A stretch of 64,000 nt of DNA from Hofstenia miamia. Taxonomy: Eukaryota > Xenacoelomorpha > Acoela. The translations under genes were made by a program, and so were the position numbers. The DNA lies in NCBI GenBank assembly GCA_004352715.1, contig SCFE01000070.1:33968-97967 (forward strand), written 5' to 3'. The notes under the pieces are model-generated. The model was given only the letters and a program-made list of their open reading frames with translations. It was not told where the DNA came from and did no database searches. Of this stretch, positions 57,179 through 64,000 are shown piece after piece; the stretch's first letter is position 1; each line of letters begins with the position of its first letter.

Positions 57179-58150
57179 TACAGTGCACTCTCGATTTAAT
57201 GTCACTTTTGGGAGGAGATTTTTTGCTAAAAATTATTTACAAAACTAGTTACTGTACTCTGTACATATGCATTGTTAACAAGCTAGAACGCCCAAACGCC
57301 GGTCAAAATTGACTGCCTGTAACATTTGATGTATAGCTGCCTGTGATTAGTTGTCCCAAATTGGCTGATTTTAATTCTTCCTTTGACCTAGTGATTTGAG
57401 CAATAACATTTATGAGCTATATTGTCTTTTTTATATTTTCAACTGAAAGCTCGTCTGATGAATGTAGTCATACAATTACTACAAGGGCATATCACATTCA
57501 ACATTTTCCAGGAAGGATGTCATTTGGCGTGATTGCAGATCAACGGACTAAAAGCCGAAGTGACGTCCAGTAACATGCTAAAGGTTTACGTCATCAAATG
57601 TTAAAAATTCATTGTTTAGGGTTTAGGTCTAAAAAATATTGAAAAATTTAGGTTGTAGGTTTAGGTTGTAGGGTTTAGGTTTAAGAAATGTCAAGTTGTG
57701 ACTTGAGTTAGGGTTTATGTCTATAAAATATTGTAAAATTTAGAATTTAAGTTTACGTTCTAGATGACGTCATATACACTGTTGCGTAGAAACAATTTGT
57801 TTACATATCAGAGTCCGCTGATCCGCAATAAAGCCTGTCATTTATCCAACTTTGACACACCCTATCAGTATCATTTGTGTTTACAAAAGCACTGCAGAAT
57901 GGATCCGTAAATTGGTTCACTGTTCAGCAAGTGGAAATAATGTGCAACTCAAGAGTGCGAAACTAAAACAAGAGGCAACTATTCTAAATGTAAGCAATCA
58001 CATGATTTTCATCATGCGTGTTATACTGGAAGAATAATTTTTTGTGACTAAGATGACCAAAATGTTCAATTATTTATGTTCTTGTCTTGGGAAAATAATA
58101 CAATATTTTGGAAGTCGTATCTATTTTTTTCAACGATTTTTTTATTCGAA
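57179..58150. other. No gene seen; candidate intron and simple repeat
   Basis: 57,612-57,725 has GGTTTAGG/GGGTTTAGG-like repeats. A 61-codon frame at 57,852-58,037 has no recognised domain and does not match SSXRD or PR/SET. Confidence 0.5.
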
Positions 58151-58158
58151 GTTCGTTT

Positions 58159-58200
58159 GACTCTTGTTTAACCATTAGCGCTCATGGTTAAACAAGAGTC
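58159..58200. other. Perfect 17-bp hairpin
   Basis: GACTCTTGTTTAACCAT (58,159-58,175), an 8-base loop TAGCGCTC, and ATGGTTAAACAAGAGTC (58,184-58,200). It could fold as DNA cruciform or RNA; purpose unknown. Confidence 0.85.
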
Positions 58201-58255
58201 TGGCGTTCGAGTTTCAATTAATTTAAAAATAATTCAAACAAGCATTGAGTTTATT

Positions 58256-58660
58256 CAGAGATGAACACTGTGCCTGGCAGCCTTTCGGCTGGGCCGGGAT
58301 TTGGCCGAAGAAATGAAAAAGATGGGATGAATTTTAAAAAAACTTTTCCGCAACAGTGGAACCCAAATACATTGAATTTTATATAAGTTATAATTATAAA
58401 GTTGAAAAATATAATTTAGATTTAGGAAACCTTTTATTAATATAAAATGCTTTTTCTAAATTTCAATTTAGAATCTTCAATTTCAGTCCTTAGATTTATT
58501 ATAAGTATTTACCAAATTTTGATAGAATAAACCGACAAATTAAAGGAAATTTTTGACAAGTATTATAAAAATTGGCCGAGTACGCATTAATTATAATGGC
58601 CGGCCCGAATTTGAGCCGAGCAAGACTTGGGCCTAAGTTTTCGACCTATGCCCATCTCTG
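58256..58660. mobile_element. hAT-type non-autonomous element
   Basis: 405 bp bounded by CAGAGATGAACA and, at the other end, TGCCCATCTCTG, an imperfect TIR of CAGAGATG(G/A)(G/A)CA. The flanks AGTTTATT and AGTATAGT agree at 6 of 8 positions, compatible with an aged 8-bp hAT target duplication. The ends are GC-richer (GGGCCGGGATTTGGCC and GGCCGGCCCGAATTTGAGCC) than the core. Related fragments are at 37,386-37,440 and in the 27.3-29.2 kb repeats. Confidence 0.7.
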
Positions 58661-58733
58661 AGTATAGTACCTATGCCCAATAATTTCTGTTTATTAAAAA
58701 TATTTGTTTTATATTTTTCTTGAAGTGGTTATA

Positions 58734-59930
58734 CAGGCAATCCCGCCTAAGTCGGATGTGACTAAGTCGGATTTTCACGTAACTCGTACTATTAATAAAA
58801 AACAGACAAACTCAAATATGTACACACACAAAAAATTATTTTTAAGGCGGACAATTCTAAGTCGGATAAATTCTAATTCGGACTGAAATCTACGTACAGA
58901 CTACAAAGTTAACTTTGAAAATTTCATTCACAAATCGGACGGATGGAAATTGTCTTGCACACGATTCAAGCATAGCGTAAATATTTTCTATCATGTAGTA
59001 AAAATAATGAAATACTACAGCGCAGCTCAGTATTGACCTACAAACAGTTCATGTAGAGTTCAACATAGGCATGTTTATGTGCGGTGCAGTCAATGGGTGC
59101 GATATTTTAAATAAGTTGTCCGGTAATCTTTCAAGTAAAATTAGATGATGTTAAAATGACAACTCCCTGATGTATGTGATGTGTGAAATAAAGGAATACA
59201 AAAATAATAATGGGGTTTTCTTTTTCAAGTATTTAGATGATGATTTTGATTTATGAGATTGGTGAAATAAAGGAATACAAAAAATTATTCTAAAATTCGT
59301 AAATATAGTAACCCTAGAAAACATGGTAAAGATTTAGCTTTCGAATTTTAACTAAAATAACTCTATGTGTTGACAATAGAATTGGTTAGAACATTAAAAA
59401 ACGTCCCTAGAAATTATAATAATATTGGTCAAAATATTAGAACTTTGTCTATATTGAATCGCATTATTTTTGTCAATTTCACTTAAAGAGATTGCTTATG
59501 ATCTCTGTAATGTATTAATCATTCCAGCGCATCTAGATAGTGCTTAACAAACAGCTATTTCTATGAAATATACGTGCATTGCATTCGTTGTCATTGAAAA
59601 ACACTTCGTAAAAAGTTCGTAAAAATCGATTGTTACATTGTTCGCAGTTAACAAGAAAAGTATTGTTTAATTCAGTTATTGAAAGAAAAATACTGTAAGA
59701 CAAAAGAATACATGATTAATTTTTTCTTCCAGCAAAGTTTATTTTCAATATTTTCAAAACAACTTCTTTCATAACAACCATCAGATTGCTTGCACAAAAG
59801 TTACGCTATCATCAATCTCGGTTCTTGCGGAACTAGTACAAGCCAAGTCCCCTAAAATTATATCTCGGATTTCTTGTAAGTCGGATTATTTCATTGTTCC
59901 GAGTCGATCCGACTTAGGCGGGGTTGCCTG
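58734..59930. mobile_element. Pogo/Tigger-type non-autonomous element, 1.2 kb
   Basis: Terminal inverted repeats CAGGCAATCCCGCCTAAGTC at the left and CAGGCAACCCCGCCTAAGTC (reverse strand) at the right, both continuing GGAT. TA dinucleotides flank both ends (58,732-58,733 and 59,931-59,932), the target duplication of Tc1/mariner-pogo elements. Sub-terminal AAGTCGGAT words repeat several times near both ends. There is no transposase ORF, so movement would need a source such as a pogo element; the truncated one at 35,180 is a possible relative but this is inference. Confidence 0.85.
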
Positions 59931-59932
59931 TA

Positions 59933-60700
59933 CTTAATTGATTGCATAAGATTGAACTACTGAAAGAAAATGCATCTTGACGATTATTGATACAAAAAAG
60001 TGTTGTATTCCATTAGTTGATTTTAATGTAATTATTGAGAAAATTAAATGAACTTAAATCATGAATAACTTTATTAATCATACACAAAGATTACAACTGA
60101 ATAAGTATCTTAGGGGCCAAGATATTATATGATGATCCTAATTGCGTTATAGACTCATGCTTTTCAATATAATTCAGTGTTTTAAATGCCCTGTTAAAAA
60201 TTTTTTAAATTGATGAACGTTTTTGCGATGATATATTTTTTAAAAGAAATTCACAGTAATTAAATTGACTCAAATGAATTAATTAGTTAAACGTGTTTCT
60301 TAAATGATGCAAATTAAACAAATATTTGACTCTAGATGCCATCTTTTTCAATTTTTAGAAAGGAGATTTTCTAAATTTAGGTAGATTGTCGTTTGTACAC
60401 CTATTTAATTTACAAATTTACTTTGACTAATTTCATTACTACAAACATAAATTCTAGCATTTTCTGAAATTTTTTTGGTCTTTAGATGAAAAAATGATAA
60501 ATTAAGTTATTTCAGAATAAAATTTTAAATATCTTTCATCAGTTCTCTGGTTGCCTCAAAGGGATTTTTTTTCTGTTCGTAATATGCAAGTATCATCTGC
60601 GTATTGCGTATTCATAAATAGTTCCTCTTTGCTGAACCCTTCTCCAACTTCGCCTATCTTCCATCTGCTCCTACTTTATCTCCTGTTACTGTCCCCGCTG
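59933..60700. other. No gene seen
   Basis: AT-rich. A GC-richer stretch at 60,630-60,720 is followed by TAAATAAAGTCATTCATTATTATTG (60,750-60,775), which looks like the 3' end of a LINE. Confidence 0.5.
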
Positions 60701-60773
60701 CCGCAAATCTTGACTTGTTTTTATTTTTTTGTAGTGTATGCCTTAAGCGGCTAAATAAAGTCATTCATTATTA

Positions 60774-61160
60774 TTGTTTAAAAATGTAGCTATATACTAT
60801 ATACACTCAGACATATCACCTCTCAACTCACAACACACCACCACTAAGCACTACTACATAACAACACTTAAATTCAGTAAGTTCATTTTGTACCAAATCT
60901 TCAAGTTTTGCTCTAAAATTTATGAGAAAACAAACGGCAATTTTCTTAAAATCGTATGTTTAATTCTTCTTTTAATATACTACGCATATACAATTAAATT
61001 CAGTACGTGTATTCCCAATAATCTCGATAAATATTTTTATTTAATAAGATTACTACTCTCAGGAGATATTAAACTTAACCCAGGACCAATTTTAGAAGAA
61101 TACCAAATAGAAATAAAAGTAAAAAATTACTGCAATAACTATAAATTTGTATATCTCAAT
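60774..61160 (+). pseudogene. LINE ORF N-terminus with 2A-like peptide, truncated
   Basis: The plus-strand frame has a hydrophobic segment (FLKIVCLILLLIYYAY, about residue 60) and, at 61,050-61,088, LLLSGDIKLNPGP. The pattern DxxxNPGP matches the 2A ribosome-skipping motif, here with Lys where Glu is more usual (D-I-K-L-N-P-G-P). Such motifs occur at the start of ORFs in CR1/L2-type retrotransposons of sea urchins, amphioxus and others, often after a signal-like segment. The frame is cut off at the single n at 61,162, after which an unrelated hAT transposase tail starts. The start codon is uncertain. Confidence 0.7.
61050..61088 (+). promoter_or_regulatory. 2A-like ribosome-skipping motif
   Basis: Codes LLLSGDIKLNPGP. 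In 2A peptides the bond between the final Gly (61,083-61,085) and Pro (61,086-61,088) is not formed during translation, releasing an upstream peptide. Confidence 0.65.
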
Positions 61161-61162
61161 GN

Positions 61163-61701
61163 TACGAGAGGCATTGTTAATTCTTCTCACACTGCCAGCA
61201 ACGACGTGTACTGTTGAGAGGTCCTTTAGCACACTGAGAAGAGTAAAAACTTGGCTGCGATCAACGATGTCAGATGAACGTCTCTCTGGTTTATGTATGA
61301 TCAGCGTGCATCGTGAAAAAATAAATAAAAATAAACAAATATTCATTGAAAAGGTGATTGAAAAATTTGGAAGTGAAACCAGAAGGCTTCAATTCCTTTT
61401 CAAATAAAACATTGTAATTTTCATGTTCATTAAATAAATGAAATCGGCTGATATGTCTTTTCCAAATTATAATGTTGCCTATATTCAATAACTAAATGTG
61501 TCAGTTTTACCATGCAAGTTAATATAATAGTATATTATTGAAATTAAACTTAATAAATTTATAAAGATATAAGACTTTTTGTCATTTTAATTTGTGAAAA
61601 AATAAATCGAAGCTAGATGCGAAATTTCGGATTATGAATTTTCAGTTCGATATATTCATATGATTCTGCCCCCCTCTGGAAAATTTTCTGCCGGCGCCAC
61701 T
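61163..61701 (+). mobile_element. hAT transposon 3' part
   Basis: Starts right after the single n at 61,162 with the transposase C-terminus and ends at CCGGCGCCACTG (61,701); the reverse complement CAGTGGCGCCGGCAG is a hAT-type terminus. It is a different hAT family from the one at 46.6-48.3 kb by both protein and TIR. The 5' part is absent. Confidence 0.7.
61168..61407 (+). pseudogene. hAT transposase C-terminal dimerisation domain
   Basis: Open from the n to the TAA at 61,407. It reads LLTLPATTCTVERSFSTLRR, VKTWLRSTMSDERLSGLCMI, SVHRE, the hAT C-terminal dimerisation motif. A short basic tail follows. The absence of any start or of upstream transposase domains, and the abrupt n, show it is a fragment joined in assembly. 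Confidence 0.8.
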
Positions 61702-61920
61702 GCCCGTAAACTGTATATAATTGCCATGCACGTTCATTGAAAATATATGTCCGTAATATTTAGAAACCAAAAATATATTATTTAAAAATCTTTTTGAAAA
61801 TTATTGTTGTTTAATTTATTTTTCAAGTTTTGAAATAAAATATATTTATTTTTTCAAAAAAAATACATTTAAATAGATTTATATACAATCCTGAATGCAT
61901 GGAACCTATCATAGAAAACT
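61702..61920. other. No gene seen
   Basis: AT-rich spacer. Confidence 0.5.
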
Positions 61921-62144
61921 GTGATGACGTGTTCAATCAAACCTGCGCCACGTGTGTGAAATTTTTTATTAAATTATTCGATTTACTCTCAAATAAACGA
62001 TCATTTAAAAATGAGGTGACGCGTTTCTCTCGAACCTGCGTCACGTATGTGAAATTCTTTATAATATTCGAGTTTCTAGCTCAAATAAACGATCATTTAA
62101 AAATGAGGTGACGCGTTTCTCCCAAACCTGCGTCACGTATGTAA
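61921..62144. repeat. 93-bp tandem repeat, about 2.4 copies
   Basis: Units start at AACCTGCG(C/T)CACGT at 61,940, 62,033 and 62,125. Each contains AATAAACGATCATTTAAAAA and GAGGTGACGCGTTTCTC. The junction region of each unit is rich in CACGT and ACGCGT, unusual CpG-containing words in this AT-rich window. Confidence 0.85.
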
Positions 62145-62380
62145 TATGAAATAAGATATCCTTTCTCAAATATAATATCATTAAAACGACGTGATTACGG
62201 TTAACTGTTAGGGGGCGTACAATTAACGATAAATAACATTTATGAATTTATAAATCAACATCATTATTACACTTTGTTTTGCTACAAGCAGTTCAATCTA
62301 TTTAATTTAGTTGGGGGTGGGTATATTTTTAAACTATTTTAGCGGCAGAAGCAGTTAGTATCAGTAACGAGACAAACTCA
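62145..62380. other. No gene seen
   Basis: Spacer up to the gap. Confidence 0.5.
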
Positions 62381-63380
62381 NNNNNNNNNNNNNNNNNNNN
62401 NNNNNNNNNNNNNNNNNNNNNNNNNNNNNNNNNNNNNNNNNNNNNNNNNNNNNNNNNNNNNNNNNNNNNNNNNNNNNNNNNNNNNNNNNNNNNNNNNNNN
62501 NNNNNNNNNNNNNNNNNNNNNNNNNNNNNNNNNNNNNNNNNNNNNNNNNNNNNNNNNNNNNNNNNNNNNNNNNNNNNNNNNNNNNNNNNNNNNNNNNNNN
62601 NNNNNNNNNNNNNNNNNNNNNNNNNNNNNNNNNNNNNNNNNNNNNNNNNNNNNNNNNNNNNNNNNNNNNNNNNNNNNNNNNNNNNNNNNNNNNNNNNNNN
62701 NNNNNNNNNNNNNNNNNNNNNNNNNNNNNNNNNNNNNNNNNNNNNNNNNNNNNNNNNNNNNNNNNNNNNNNNNNNNNNNNNNNNNNNNNNNNNNNNNNNN
62801 NNNNNNNNNNNNNNNNNNNNNNNNNNNNNNNNNNNNNNNNNNNNNNNNNNNNNNNNNNNNNNNNNNNNNNNNNNNNNNNNNNNNNNNNNNNNNNNNNNNN
62901 NNNNNNNNNNNNNNNNNNNNNNNNNNNNNNNNNNNNNNNNNNNNNNNNNNNNNNNNNNNNNNNNNNNNNNNNNNNNNNNNNNNNNNNNNNNNNNNNNNNN
63001 NNNNNNNNNNNNNNNNNNNNNNNNNNNNNNNNNNNNNNNNNNNNNNNNNNNNNNNNNNNNNNNNNNNNNNNNNNNNNNNNNNNNNNNNNNNNNNNNNNNN
63101 NNNNNNNNNNNNNNNNNNNNNNNNNNNNNNNNNNNNNNNNNNNNNNNNNNNNNNNNNNNNNNNNNNNNNNNNNNNNNNNNNNNNNNNNNNNNNNNNNNNN
63201 NNNNNNNNNNNNNNNNNNNNNNNNNNNNNNNNNNNNNNNNNNNNNNNNNNNNNNNNNNNNNNNNNNNNNNNNNNNNNNNNNNNNNNNNNNNNNNNNNNNN
63301 NNNNNNNNNNNNNNNNNNNNNNNNNNNNNNNNNNNNNNNNNNNNNNNNNNNNNNNNNNNNNNNNNNNNNNNNNNNNNNNN
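62381..63380. other. Assembly gap (1,000 N)
   Basis: Placeholder-sized gap lying within or after the third NIEK-family copy. Confidence 0.95.
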
Positions 63381-63801
63381 CAACGTCAACCGTGATCTGA
63401 TTGAATGGCTTCATCAGCTCTTCTAGTTCTGTGTGCGTGAATGCTTCCGTAAACATTAATTTCATTGTCACTACCGTCTGCTGTTCTTGTATTCTCTGGT
63501 AGTTTCTTTCTGCTATTTCTTTCTTCTCTTTTGTTACTTTTATTTCTACCAGAAATCGCTCATCATCAGTGTCAATCCATTCGATCGTGCTGTCTTGGCT
63601 CACGTCTCCCCATTTTTCAATATTTATCCTGTTGATCATTGTTTGTGTTTTCAAGGATAGTAGCAACTGTGACGAGGTTAATAGTTGTTCCTCTTTAGTG
63701 ATGTCTAGTTGTGTTTTCGTCACCATTTCACAAATTTCTACGGGTGTTGTCTTTTTATTATTTTTGTGAATGTGCATGACGGGCTGTTTCTGGCATATCA
63801 T
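63381..63801 (-). CDS. Third copy of the NIEK-family non-pol protein (partial)
   Basis: An uninterrupted 140-codon stretch before the gap. It shows the shared order of motifs: CEMVTKTQ helix, a TINRINIEKWGD-like NIEK motif (INRINIEKWGD), STIEWIDTDDERFLVEI, a Lys/Glu-rich helix, then VVTMKLMFTEAFTHTELEEL. The block WIDTDDERFLVEI parallels WIGTDAATYLVRV in the second copy. This is the least decayed member. It is 3'-truncated by the N gap, and its upstream part is at 63,811-64,000. Unknown function; by association with a gypsy pol in the first copy it is likely retroelement-encoded. Confidence 0.55.
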
Positions 63802-64000
63802 CTTATATTCTCATCTATCACTTGTTGCACATTCTTCTGTTTTATTGATTGTTGTACGTCCTTGGTGTTTATNNNNNNNNNNNNNNNNNNNNNNNNNNNN
63901 NNNNNNNNNNNNNNNNNNNNNNNNNNNNNNNNNNNNNAATGTGCACCGTGGGCTGTTTTTGGCATATCGTCTCATATTCTCATCTATCACTTGTTGCACA
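63765..64000 (-). repeat. Direct repeat around a 65-N gap
   Basis: GTGCA..G.(C/G)GGGCTGTTT(C/T)TGGCATATC and on to CTTGTTGCACA occurs at 63,771-63,830 and again at 63,941-64,000 with a few changes. The minus strand encodes MRRYAKNSPRCT in the outer copy. Gap at 63,873-63,937. It may be a tandem repeat within the gene or two alleles. Confidence 0.7.

Larger units (their letters stand above)
51490..57799. repeat. Duplicated locus, copy B
   Basis: Collinear with copy A as listed there. It lacks the hAT body and the 46,597-48,152 interval; in its place is 55,404-56,264, which ends in the unoccupied hAT target, then a single n, then the last 119 bp of the hAT element. Confidence 0.9.

Noticed and set aside
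57852-58037. 61-codon frame as a second exon of a PRDM9-like gene
   Set aside because: Its sequence shows no SSXRD or PR/SET signature and no convincing splice acceptor was found at its start.
58150-58215. tRNA-like sequence because of GTTCGAGTTTC next to a stem
   Set aside because: The hairpin is a single long stem and no cloverleaf with acceptor, D and anticodon arms can be drawn.

Overview
This is an AT-rich, repeat-dominated piece of animal (metazoan) nuclear genome in draft-assembly form. Eukaryotic evidence: APE-type and RTE-like LINEs, Ty3/gypsy elements, hAT and pogo-type DNA transposons, TIR-bearing non-autonomous elements, and animal domain types (KRAB/SSX-like, PLAT, TRIM-like RING, psq/CENP-B helix-turn-helix). 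There are no operons, bacterial genes, tRNAs, rRNAs or CRISPR arrays that I can see. The repeat types suit an aquatic invertebrate, but I cannot name the species. Eight runs of N and several single n bases mark contig joins, and sequence on the two sides of many joins overlaps.

Layout. 1-1.65 kb: dispersed repeat and low-complexity DNA. 1.65-12 kb: two 1.6-1.7 kb inverted arms around a rearranged Ty3/gypsy-like element (protease on +; RNase H, integrase and a downstream non-pol protein on -). 12.2-17.4 kb: a second, small inverted repeat enclosing an APE LINE and another copy of the same non-pol protein. 18.5 kb: a PLAT-domain coding region, one of the best host-gene candidates. 20.5 kb: a membrane-spanning fragment related to the non-pol protein. 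21.9-25.7 kb: LINE tail and two decayed TRIM-like genes. 26.6-29.2 kb: microsatellites and a gapped tandem duplication. 30.3-32.3 and 37.2-39 kb: an oppositely oriented pair encoding a stand-alone endonuclease/exonuclease/phosphatase-like protein. 34.7-35.85 kb: THAP-like fragment and a pogo-type transposase pseudogene. 40.3-42.2 kb: RTE-like LINE pseudogene. 42.4-49.9 and 51.5-57.8 kb: two near-identical copies of one locus with a shared gypsy insertion (same 5-bp target duplication), a TIR element, hAT sequence and a small exon resembling the PRDM9/SSX KRAB domain. 58-62 kb: a perfect hairpin, a hAT-type and a pogo-type non-autonomous element, a LINE 5' fragment with a 2A-like motif, a hAT transposase tail and a 93-bp tandem repeat. 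62.3-64 kb: third copy of the non-pol protein around two gaps.

Most coding sequence is decayed transposon. The readable ORFs that may be functional are the duplicated KRAB/SSX-like exon, the PLAT ORF and the intact endonuclease-like ORF at 37.6 kb. The most interesting unexplained items are the KRAB-like exon, the conserved RT-less endonuclease-like protein and the three-member retroelement-associated protein family. The paired loci at 42-58 kb look more like two haplotypes assembled in series than a true duplication, because one junction preserves both the empty and the occupied site of the same hAT insertion.
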